NCBI RefSeq assembly: GCF_003332885.2
Contig: NZ_QOWJ01000006.1
Location: 62,001-126,000 of the forward strand
Direction: 5' to 3'
DNA from: Paracnuella aquatica
Lineage (GTDB): Bacteria; Bacteroidota; Bacteroidia; Chitinophagales; Chitinophagaceae
Length of the DNA stretch: 64,000 bases
Within the stretch, counting starts at the first letter, position 1. Each line of letters starts with the position of its first letter. Shown in pieces: positions 51,565-59,229 of this stretch. The notes beneath the pieces were generated by a model. It saw nothing but the letters and a program-made list of their open reading frames with translations, ran no database searches and had not been told where the DNA came from. Position numbers and translations under genes: made by a program.

Positions 51565-52644
51565 ATGAAACGTGTTTTTAACCCATACCTATTTATTGCC
51601 GGTATGCTGGTGCTGTCCGTGCCCACAGCGGCTTTGGCCCAGAATGACAATGACCTGGTGAAGCGCGAAAAAGAACTGGCCAACAAAGAAAAAGAGTTGG
51701 CTAAAAAAGAAAAGGCGCTGGCCCGTAAGGAAGGCGAACAGATCATTATTACCCGCACCGGCGACCGCAACGAAAAAACCGTGATCGAGATCAACGGAGA
51801 GGCAATTACGGTAAATGGTAAAAACGTGAAGGAACTGAAAGGGGCTGTGTCGGTGCAGCGCCACCGCCTCCGCGATGTGGATGCGCTGGTAATGGCCCCG
51901 GGACAGCCGCCTATGCCGCCCCGTGCCGGCAACAACTTCAACTTCCGCATGAATGAAGATGCATTTACCTTTTTCTCAGAAGACTCCACCCGCGCCATGC
52001 TGGGTGTAATGACATCCGAAGATGAAAAGGGTGCGCTGGTTACCAGCGTGAACTTGGGCAGTGGTGCCGAAAAGGCCGGCCTGAAAGCAGGCGATGTAAT
52101 TACCCGCATTGGCGATGCCAAAATTGATGATGCCAGCGACGTAACCACCGAGGTACGCAAACGCAAACCCGGCGATAAAGTTGCCATTACTTACCTGCGC
52201 GATGGCAAAGAGCAAAAAACCACTGCCGAACTAAGCCAGTGGAAAGGCCTGCGCATCAATGCCAACGGCGACAATTTCAGGGTGATGGTGCCCGGTCGTG
52301 TAGCGCCTTTTGGCCCCAACGAGTCGTTTGATTTTCGCGATTTCAACCTGTCGGTTGCCGGTGGGCGTCCACGCCTGGGCATTTCCATCCAAGACACTGA
52401 AAATGGAAAAGGCGTAGCCGTAAAAGAAGTAGAAGAAGATGGCGCTGCCGCAAAAGCCGGCGTTAAAGAAGGCGACATCATCACCCATTTCAACGATGTA
52501 GCTGTAAACGATGTAACCGAAATGCGCCGCGAACTGGCCAAGAACCGCGAGAACGCATCGAACAAAATAAAGATGCTGCGCAATGGCAAAGAGCAGACCG
52601 TGGAAATAAAAACACCCAAAAAACTGAAAACAGCCGACCTGTAA
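51565..52644 (+). CDS. secreted protein with a charged heptad region and two PDZ domains
   Basis: 359 residues. Signal peptide to about residue 26 (GMLVLSVPTAALAQ). Then KE-rich repeats (about 30-57, KREKELANKEKELAKKEKAL) predict a coiled coil. PDZ 1 at about 141-224 (RAMLGVMTSEDEKGALVTSV, AGLKAGDVITRIGDAKIDDA) and PDZ 2 at about 267-350 (RPRLGISIQDTENGKGVAVK, AGVKEGDIITHFNDVAVNDV). There is no protease domain as in DegP, so it is likely a periplasmic adaptor or chaperone that binds C-termini. Own promoter and terminator. Confidence 0.88.
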   Translation: MKRVFNPYLFIAGMLVLSVPTAALAQNDNDLVKREKELANKEKELAKKEKALARKEGEQIIITRTGDRNEKTVIEINGEAITVNGKNVKELKGAVSVQRHRLRDVDALVMAPGQPPMPPRAGNNFNFRMNEDAFTFFSEDSTRAMLGVMTSEDEKGALVTSVNLGSGAEKAGLKAGDVITRIGDAKIDDASDVTTEVRKRKPGDKVAITYLRDGKEQKTTAELSQWKGLRINANGDNFRVMVPGRVAPFGPNESFDFRDFNLSVAGGRPRLGISIQDTENGKGVAVKEVEEDGAAAKAGVKEGDIITHFNDVAVNDVTEMRRELAKNRENASNKIKMLRNGKEQTVEIKTPKKLKTADL

Positions 52645-52665
52645 CAAGCTTGAGTTGGATATATA

Positions 52666-52697
52666 AAAACCCGCAGCAGTGATGCCGCGGGTTTTTT
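52666..52697 (+). terminator. terminator of the PDZ gene
   Basis: AAACCCGC / GCGGGTTT stem, 12-base loop, T6 after it. Confidence 0.85.
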
Positions 52698-52765
52698 GTT
52701 GGTGCAATGTGCTGTTCGCTGCCAGCGCCAGTTTTGCTAAAACCGGTGCCGGCCTTCAATTTCTC

Positions 52766-52773
52766 TATCTTTG
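52766..52773 (+). promoter_or_regulatory. -7 promoter box of gatB
   Basis: TATCTTTG, 6 bases before the ATG at 52780. If used, the gatB mRNA would be leaderless or nearly so. No -33 element at the usual distance. Confidence 0.4.
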
Positions 52774-52779
52774 CCGCCC

Positions 52780-54228
52780 ATGAGTGCGGATAAAAATTAT
52801 GAAATGGTGGTGGGCCTTGAAGTACACGCCCAACTGACCACACAAAGCAAGCTTTTTTGTGCCGACAGCACCTTGTTTGGCGAAGCGCCCAACACGCAGG
52901 TTAGCGTTGTATCGCTGGCGCACCCCGGCACGCTGCCGGTAATGAACCGCGAAGCCATACAGCTGGCCATTAAACTGGGATTGGCACTCAATTGCACCAT
53001 TGTGCGGCACAACTATTTTGCCCGAAAAAATTATTTTTATCCCGACCTGCCCAAAGGCTACCAGATTTCGCAGCACACCGCACCCATTTGCCAGGGCGGC
53101 CATCTCGATGTGGAAGTGGGCGGAGCGGTGAAAACCATCCGGCTCAACCGCATTCATATGGAGGAAGACGCCGGTAAAAGTGTGCACGATGCTTCTGAAA
53201 ACTATACCGGGCTGGATTTTAACCGTGCCGGCATCCCGCTGCTCGAGATTGTAACAGAGCCCGATATCCGCAGCAGTGCCGAGGCGTATGCGTATGTATC
53301 CGAGTTGCGCAGCCTGCTGCGCTACCTCAATGTATGCGATGGCAATATGGAGCAGGGGCGCCTGCGCTGCGACGTGAATATTTCGGTGCGCAAATGGGGC
53401 GAACAGGAACTGGGCACCAAGGTGGAAATCAAAAACCTCAACTCGGTGCGCTTTATTCGCAAAGCCATTGAAGTGGAACGAGAACGCTTGATTGCGCTGA
53501 TTGAAAGCGGCGGCACCGTGCTGCAGCAAACCCGTGGCTACGACGAAGTAACCAACACCACATACGCTATCCGCACCAAGGAAGATGCCGACGATTACCG
53601 CTATTTTGCCGACCCTGATCTGCCGCCTTTTTCTATTACCGATGAAATGATCGACAGCATCAGGCTAACGATGCCGCCCAGCCGAAAACAGCGGGTTGAA
53701 GCCCTGATGTCGGAGTTTAGTTTGCCCGAATACGATGCAAAAGCGCTGGCTGCCGACACCGGCCTGGAAGGACTTTTCCGCGCCGCCTGTGCACACACCA
53801 CCCACGCAAAAGCGGTGGCCAATTGGGTGCTAAACCCCATTCGCAACCGGATGACGGAGCAGGAATTATCATCGGATGATTTACAAATAGAACCCACATC
53901 GATGGCTGCGCTGGTCAATGCCATTGAGGCAAAAAAGACCACCCACGGCATGGCGGTACAACAAGTGCTGCCGGCCTTATTTGAGCAGGGTGCGCTGGAT
54001 GTGGACCAGTTTTTAGCGGCCAATAATTTATTGCTTACGGAAAATAAGGGCGAAGTGGAAGAGTGGGTGCAGGCCGTGCTGGACAAGCATCCGCAGAAAG
54101 TGGCCGAGTTTCGCAAAGGCAAGAAAGGCCTCATCGGATTTTTTGTGGGCGAAGCCATGCGCATGGCCCGCGGCAAAGCCGATGCACAACTGATCACTGA
54201 AAAATTTACCGAAAAACTAAAGGCTTAA
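52780..54228 (+). CDS. gatB: aspartyl/glutamyl-tRNA(Asn/Gln) amidotransferase subunit B
   Basis: 482 residues from ATG 52780. Kinase and tRNA-binding subunit of GatCAB, which converts Glu-tRNA(Gln) or Asp-tRNA(Asn) to the amides. Seen: YEMVVGLEVHAQLTTQSKLF, YFYPDLPKGYQISQHTAPIC, the IHMEEDAGKSVHD metal-site segment, TGLDFNRAGIPLLEIVTEPD and DDYRYFADPDLPPFSITDE. The C-terminal YqeY-like tail ends in RMARGKADAQLITEKFTEKL. gatA and gatC are not in the window, as is common in this phylum. Weak terminator at 54242-54262. Confidence 0.96.
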   Translation: MSADKNYEMVVGLEVHAQLTTQSKLFCADSTLFGEAPNTQVSVVSLAHPGTLPVMNREAIQLAIKLGLALNCTIVRHNYFARKNYFYPDLPKGYQISQHTAPICQGGHLDVEVGGAVKTIRLNRIHMEEDAGKSVHDASENYTGLDFNRAGIPLLEIVTEPDIRSSAEAYAYVSELRSLLRYLNVCDGNMEQGRLRCDVNISVRKWGEQELGTKVEIKNLNSVRFIRKAIEVERERLIALIESGGTVLQQTRGYDEVTNTTYAIRTKEDADDYRYFADPDLPPFSITDEMIDSIRLTMPPSRKQRVEALMSEFSLPEYDAKALAADTGLEGLFRAACAHTTHAKAVANWVLNPIRNRMTEQELSSDDLQIEPTSMAALVNAIEAKKTTHGMAVQQVLPALFEQGALDVDQFLAANNLLLTENKGEVEEWVQAVLDKHPQKVAEFRKGKKGLIGFFVGEAMRMARGKADAQLITEKFTEKLKA

Positions 54229-54241
54229 TTTCTGGTAAAGA

Positions 54242-54262
54242 CCCGTTAATTCGGGCTTTTGC
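54242..54262 (+). terminator. weak terminator after gatB
   Basis: CCCG-TTAATT-CGGG followed by CTTTT; the stem is only four to five base pairs. Confidence 0.4.
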
Positions 54263-54306
54263 CAAAGCCATATTTTAACCGCTTGCTGTAGTTTGCAGCA
54301 GTTTTA

Positions 54307-54382
54307 AACCACGGAGATACGGCGAACACAGAGGAGCACGGTTTTACTTCGTGGTGCTTTGTGCCTTTGTGTCTCCGTGGTT
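54307..54382. repeat. word-type inverted repeat, family H
   Basis: AACCACGGAGATACGGCGAA on the left, TGTGTCTCCGTGGTT on the right, with inner words CACAGAGG / CCTTTGTG. It lies between gatB and the thioredoxin lipoprotein gene. Only one copy in this window. Confidence 0.65.
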
Positions 54383-54401
54383 CAATTCCAAAAATCGATT
54401 C

Positions 54402-55565
54402 ATGAAAAAAATCTTTGTTCCTGCTTTTATCCTGTTGCTGGCCGGTTGTAAAGAGTCGGGCCAGGGCAGTTTTACCGTTTCGGGTACCATAAAAAACACC
54501 AGTGCCAAAACAGTGTACCTCGAAGAAACGCCGCTGAACAACGGTGCACCGGTGCTCGTTGATTCGGCTACGGTGGATAAGGACGGCAAATACGAACTGA
54601 GCGCCTTGTCGAAAGGCGAATCGGTGTACAACCTGCGCCTCAACAACCAGGAGTACCCTGTGGCTACCGTTATCAACGATGAGTCGGACATTACCATCAA
54701 CATCGATCCTACTTCAAAAGATGTATATACAGTAAAAGGCTCCGACGCCAGCGAGGCATTGCGCAGCTACTTTTTTACCTCCGGCGAAAAACTGGGTGCC
54801 TTGTTCAACGAAGGCCGCTCCATCGACAGCATGCAGCAAACCGGCAGTTCCGATTCGCTGGTAAACCTGCGCCTGGCGCAACGCAGCCTCAAGATCACGG
54901 ACCTGAAAAACTATACCGCCGATTTTATCGGCAAAAGCAAAAGCCCCTCGCTGACGGTGTTCGCGCTGGGATCGTACCAAAGCATGTCGCAAAACCCGGC
55001 GCTGGGCGTGGAGCCTTTTTCGCCGGACGAAATAAAAGCCATGATTGGCAAGGCTTCGGCTGCGCATCCAAAGCACGAAGCTTTGGCGCAGATCAACAAA
55101 AGCCTGCAACAGCCCGCTGGCACACCGCAGGCAGGCGCTGCATCGCTGCTCAACAAACCCGCGCCTGATTTTACCCTGCCCGGTTTGAACGGCCAGCCCG
55201 TTTCGCTTTCTTCTTTTAAAGGCAAATGGGTGCTGGTCGATTTCTGGGCCAGCTGGTGCCGCCCCTGCCGCATGGAAAACCCCAACGTGGTAAAGGCATT
55301 TCATGCATTTAAAAACAAAAACTTTACGGTGCTAGGCGTATCGCTTGACCGGCCCGGACAAAAAGACCAGTGGGAAGAAGCTATTAAAGCCGACGGCCTT
55401 GCTTGGACACACGCCAGCGACCTGAAATTTTGGGAAAGCGCCGTGGTGCCGATGTACAACATTGAAGGCATTCCGTACAATGTGCTGGTAAACCCAGAAG
55501 GCGTGGTGGTTGCCGAAAACCTGCGCGGCGAAGACCTGTCGAAGAAATTGGCAGAAGTGCTTTAA
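54402..55565 (+). CDS. TlpA/ResA-like thiol-disulfide lipoprotein with N-terminal DUF4369 domain
   Basis: 387 residues from ATG 54402. MKKIFVPAFILLLAGCKES has a lipobox (LAGC). Residues about 25-200 form the DUF4369-type beta domain (VSGTIKNTSAKTVYLEETPL) with helices. The C-terminal thioredoxin domain follows: APDFTLPGLNGQPVSLSSFK, LVDFWASWCRPCRMENPNVV (active site WCRPC) and IEGIPYNVLVNPEGVVVAEN with the cis-proline. It probably reduces periplasmic disulfides, for example in cytochrome c maturation; partner unknown. Confidence 0.93.
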   Translation: MKKIFVPAFILLLAGCKESGQGSFTVSGTIKNTSAKTVYLEETPLNNGAPVLVDSATVDKDGKYELSALSKGESVYNLRLNNQEYPVATVINDESDITINIDPTSKDVYTVKGSDASEALRSYFFTSGEKLGALFNEGRSIDSMQQTGSSDSLVNLRLAQRSLKITDLKNYTADFIGKSKSPSLTVFALGSYQSMSQNPALGVEPFSPDEIKAMIGKASAAHPKHEALAQINKSLQQPAGTPQAGAASLLNKPAPDFTLPGLNGQPVSLSSFKGKWVLVDFWASWCRPCRMENPNVVKAFHAFKNKNFTVLGVSLDRPGQKDQWEEAIKADGLAWTHASDLKFWESAVVPMYNIEGIPYNVLVNPEGVVVAENLRGEDLSKKLAEVL

Positions 55566-55570
55566 AAGAA

Positions 55571-55692
55571 TATCGAACCGACGAACAAGGAACAGATGAA
55601 TGTCGAAGTCAGATAAGAATGTTTATTGATGTTCAATATACATTGGCTGATCAACTTCTTCGGTTCGATGTTCCTTGTTCGTCTGTTCGATA
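55571..55692. repeat. word-type inverted repeat, family C, copy 2
   Basis: TATCGAACCGACGAACAAGG and AACAGATGAATGTCG on the left; ACTTCTTCGGTTCGATGTTC and CTTGTTCGTCTGTTCGATA on the right. It fills the gap between two convergent genes. The same words form the repeat at 9584-9775. Confidence 0.8.
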
Positions 55693-55701
55693 TTTTGTTT
55701 T

Positions 55702-56439
55702 TTACCCCATCATCTCCCTTAGCACCGGTAGCGATTTAAGGGCGCCAAACTCCGGCAGGTGCAGCACATAATATTGCTCGTAGGCCTGCAGCAGGCGCCG
55801 CCTGAATTCCTGGTTCAGGTGCAGGTCTTCCAGCTCGGAGGGGTGCTGTGCTTTTAAAATATGCGAGGTTACTTCCGCTTCGCGGTCGTGCAGGTAAAAC
55901 TGGTGGCGCGGTTGTACCGGCACAAACACGCCTTCCTGCAGGTCGAGGTAAGAATTTTCTTCCGAATATTCATCGCCAATGCGGAAGCCAAAGAAATAAG
56001 CCAGGTGCAGGGCATAAAACAGCGGAAAATTGGCCGTAGCCTGCGGTGATGCTTCATCGAGGTGCAGCAGCACATCTTCCACAAAATAAAACAGGTCGGG
56101 GTTGGCCTCCGGTTCCTTCACGCATTTGCTCAGCAGCTCGATCATAAAAGCCGCCACCGCGTTTTTGATCACATCCGAAAGAATGGCGTTGTACAACACC
56201 GCCCACTTAAACTCGCGGATGCGCTGCAGGTTGTTGAAATCGTTGTGGTATACCACCAGCTCGAGCAGGGATGCGGGCTGAAAAAAGGCCGCTTTGGCGC
56301 TACCACGGCGGTTGGCGGTGCGTACGCCATTTACCAGGTACGATTGCAGCCCAAACAGTTCGGTGTATATGTTTACCACCAAACTGGTTTCGCCAAACTT
56401 CACGGAGCGCAGTACAATGCCTTTTGTTTTTGCAATCAA
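55702..56439 (-). CDS. recO: DNA repair protein RecO
   Basis: 245 residues from TTG 56439. Helps RecR load RecA on gapped DNA. N-terminal OB fold (KTKGIVLRSVKFGETSLVVN IYTELFG and QSYLVNGVRTANRRGSAKAA) and a helical middle (LYNAILSDVIKNAVAAFMIE). The zinc-binding cysteines seen in some RecO proteins are absent, as in many Bacteroidota. The C-terminus is LPEFGALKSLPVLREMMG. Confidence 0.92.
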   Translation of the reverse strand: MIAKTKGIVLRSVKFGETSLVVNIYTELFGLQSYLVNGVRTANRRGSAKAAFFQPASLLELVVYHNDFNNLQRIREFKWAVLYNAILSDVIKNAVAAFMIELLSKCVKEPEANPDLFYFVEDVLLHLDEASPQATANFPLFYALHLAYFFGFRIGDEYSEENSYLDLQEGVFVPVQPRHQFYLHDREAEVTSHILKAQHPSELEDLHLNQEFRRRLLQAYEQYYVLHLPEFGALKSLPVLREMMG

Positions 56440-56651
56440 AACCGCGGATTTGTGTGGTGTAGAAAGATTAAAGTGATTTTTTCAAAAAAGGGATCGAACC
56501 AATGTTCTCCCAATTGCTCCAATTGATGACAGCTTAACTGGCATTGTACAAAAATAGCGAGCCACTACTCATACGCCGATAAATCGCGGTGCATTTAAAG
56601 CGATGCGCCAGCTCCAAAAAATCATTTTAAACCATACAAATCTGCGGTTCC

Positions 56652-56659
56652 TATTTTTG
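56652..56659 (+). promoter_or_regulatory. -7 promoter box of the MMPL exporter gene
   Basis: TATTTTTG, 20 bases before the ATG at 56680. No clear TTTG at -33. Confidence 0.45.
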
Positions 56660-56679
56660 CCCACCTAATTCCTTTTTCT

Positions 56680-59001
56680 ATGTGGCAAGCTTTAGGCGGC
56701 TGGGTGTTGCGCAATCGAATGATTTTGCTGGCAATTTTGTTGGTGCTTACCGGTCTTATGGGCTGGCAGGCCAGCAAAGTAAAACTCAGCTACGAGTTTG
56801 CTAAAGCCATTCCAACCGATAACCCCAAATACCAAACCTACCAGCAGTTCAAGCAGCGCTTTGGCGAGGATGGCAACATGCTGGTGATTGGCATAGAAAC
56901 CGACCGGTTTTTTACCGAAAAAGTATTCAACGATTACCGCCTGCTGCAGCAAAAAATAAAAGCGGTAAAAGGGGTAGAAGATATCCTGTCGGTGCCCGGC
57001 GCTGTTAACTTGGTAAAAAACTGGGAAACCGAAAAGCTGCAGGCCGCGGCCATTTTCCCCGAAGGCACGCTAACGCAAGCTGAAATTGACAGTACCCGTG
57101 ATGTGTTTTTAAACCTGCCTTTTTACCAGGGCCTGCTCTATAACCCCGACTCTAAGGCTTACCTGATGGGGGTGCGCATCAACCGCCAGTTGCTGGCCTC
57201 TAAAGCCCGCTCCGAAATTGTAAACGCTATTACCAAAGAAGCCGAAGCATTTGGCAGCAAACAGAACATGGAAGTGCACCTGAGCGGCCTGCCGCTGATC
57301 CGCACCGTGCTGGCCGACCGCATTTCGGCCGAAATGAAATGGTTTACGTTTGGCTCCATTGCGCTGTCGGCCATTATTCTCTTTTTGTTTTTCCGGTCGT
57401 TCAGTGCCATGCTGCTTTCGCTGGCGGTGGTGGTCATTGGCGTTATCTGGAGCTTTGGCACCCTCGAGCTGATGGGCTACCGCATTACGCTGTTAACAGC
57501 GCTGATTGCCCCGCTGGTGGTGGTCATCGGCATACCCAACTGCATTTATTTTCTAAATAAATACCACACGGCTTACCGAAGTACCGGCAACCGCGAAAAA
57601 GCCATTGTGCAGATGATTGCAAAAATGGGCGTGGTTACCCTGTTTTGCAATATTGCCGCGGCCATTGGCTTTGCGGTGTTTGCCCTTACCGAAAGCGCCA
57701 TCCTGAAAGAGTTTGGTGCCGTGGCCGGCATCAACATCATGATGCTGTTCTTTATCTCGCTCATCCTGATTCCGGCAGTGCTGAGCCTGATGCAGCCACC
57801 CAAAGAACAGCATGTGCGCTACCTTGATAACCGTGGCCTGCAGCGCTGGCTGGACCGGCTGGAGCGCTGGTCGCTCAACCACCGCAAATTGATTTATGCC
57901 GCTACGGCCGTGTTGCTGGTGGCTGCTGTTATGGGCATTTTCCGGTTAAAAAGCGTGGGATACATTGTAGATGACCTGCCCGCTACCGACCGCTTGGTTA
58001 CTGACCTGAAGTTTTTTGAAACACATTTCCGCGGCGTGATGCCGTTGGAAATAACCATCGATACAAAAGAAAAAAACGGCATCCGCAAAGGCATGCTGCG
58101 CACCGTTAATGGTATTGATTCGCTAACGCAGTTTTTGGCAGCCAAGCCATATATCGGTAAACCCATTTCTTTTGTAGAAGGATTGAAGTTTGTAAAACAG
58201 GCCTTTTTTGAAGGTGACAGCGTCAACTACTCGGTACCCTCTGAGTACGACCTGCCTGCTTTGCAGCCTTACTTGTCCATGAAGGGTGGAAGCGATGCGC
58301 AGGGAGCATCGCTGGGCAAACTGGTGGCTTCGTTTATGGACAGTACCCGGCAGGTGGCCCGTATTTCGGTAAACATGCAGGATGTGGGCAGTGCACAACT
58401 GCCGCTGATCCTCGACAGTATTGAACAGCGCACTTCCCAGCTCTTCGATTCTTCGCGGTATAAAGTGTCCCTCACCGGCACTTCGGTTACATTTTTGGAA
58501 GGCACCACTTTTATCATCGAAGGACTGAAGGAAAGCATTTTCTGGGCGTTTTTGCTCATTGCGCTTTGTATGTTGTACCTGTTCCGTTCGGGGCGCATTT
58601 TACTGTGTTCACTCATACCCAACCTGGTGCCATTGGTGATTACCGCTGGTGTTATGGGCTGGGTCGGCGTGCCGCTGAAACCTTCCACGGTACTTATTTT
58701 CAGCGTGGCGCTGGGCATTGCCATCGATATTACCATTCGTTTCCTGGTCAATTATAAACAAGACCTGCAAGCCGGAAAATCACCCAAAGAAACCGTGGTG
58801 CAAACCATTCACTCCACGGGCCTGAGCATTATTTACACTTCCATCGTGCTGGTGGCGGGTTTTGTGATTTTTTGCTTCAGCGGGTTTGGCGGTACGCAGG
58901 CGTTGGGTTGGCTCACCTCGCTAACGCTGGTAGTGGCCACTATTACCAACCTTGTGTTGCTGCCGGCGCTTCTTATTAGTTTTTCAAAAAATAAAAAATA
59001 A
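56680..59001 (+). CDS. MMPL/RND superfamily exporter
   Basis: 773 residues. Two similar halves, each with a first membrane helix, a large periplasmic domain and five more helices. First half: LRNRMILLAILLVLTGLMGW, then YEFAKAIPTDNPKYQTYQQF and the transport helices TFGSIALSAIILFLFFRSF. Second half: LIYAATAVLLVAAVMGIFRL, KSVGYIVDDLPATDRLVTD, then VALGIAIDITIRFLVNYKQD with the Asp of the proton path. The family exports lipids or hopanoids rather than drugs; no adaptor gene is nearby. Single-gene unit. Confidence 0.93.
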   Translation: MWQALGGWVLRNRMILLAILLVLTGLMGWQASKVKLSYEFAKAIPTDNPKYQTYQQFKQRFGEDGNMLVIGIETDRFFTEKVFNDYRLLQQKIKAVKGVEDILSVPGAVNLVKNWETEKLQAAAIFPEGTLTQAEIDSTRDVFLNLPFYQGLLYNPDSKAYLMGVRINRQLLASKARSEIVNAITKEAEAFGSKQNMEVHLSGLPLIRTVLADRISAEMKWFTFGSIALSAIILFLFFRSFSAMLLSLAVVVIGVIWSFGTLELMGYRITLLTALIAPLVVVIGIPNCIYFLNKYHTAYRSTGNREKAIVQMIAKMGVVTLFCNIAAAIGFAVFALTESAILKEFGAVAGINIMMLFFISLILIPAVLSLMQPPKEQHVRYLDNRGLQRWLDRLERWSLNHRKLIYAATAVLLVAAVMGIFRLKSVGYIVDDLPATDRLVTDLKFFETHFRGVMPLEITIDTKEKNGIRKGMLRTVNGIDSLTQFLAAKPYIGKPISFVEGLKFVKQAFFEGDSVNYSVPSEYDLPALQPYLSMKGGSDAQGASLGKLVASFMDSTRQVARISVNMQDVGSAQLPLILDSIEQRTSQLFDSSRYKVSLTGTSVTFLEGTTFIIEGLKESIFWAFLLIALCMLYLFRSGRILLCSLIPNLVPLVITAGVMGWVGVPLKPSTVLIFSVALGIAIDITIRFLVNYKQDLQAGKSPKETVVQTIHSTGLSIIYTSIVLVAGFVIFCFSGFGGTQALGWLTSLTLVVATITNLVLLPALLISFSKNKK

Positions 59002-59092
59002 TTAACATTTTGATGGAAAATGTGTTGTTGAGTTGTAAATTGGTCATCTGATCGCTGCCCCGTGTACTCCTTCTGTTTCCGGATCAAAAGCA

Positions 59093-59124
59093 GCAAGTTG
59101 ATGTGCGTTCTGCCACCAACTTGC
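59093..59124 (+). promoter_or_regulatory. leader inverted repeat before the second susC
   Basis: GCAAGTTG (59093-59100) and CAACTTGC (59117-59124) are exact reverse complements with a 16-base spacer, about 105 bases before the susC start. A perfect palindrome CATCCGGATG lies at 59171-59180. Either could be a regulatory site. Confidence 0.3.
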
Positions 59125-59229
59125 ATGCCCAACGGTTTATTCGTGCATAGGGTATTGCGCCTGTGTTTATCATCCGGATGCAGCAGTTGTACCATGGCAG
59201 ATGTCAATTAGGTGTAACTAAACAATTGA

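Noticed and set aside
56490-56525. GGGATCGAACC, resembling the T arm of a minus-strand tRNA
   Set aside because: The five-base T stem does not close around the loop, and no acceptor, D or anticodon arm can be built around it.
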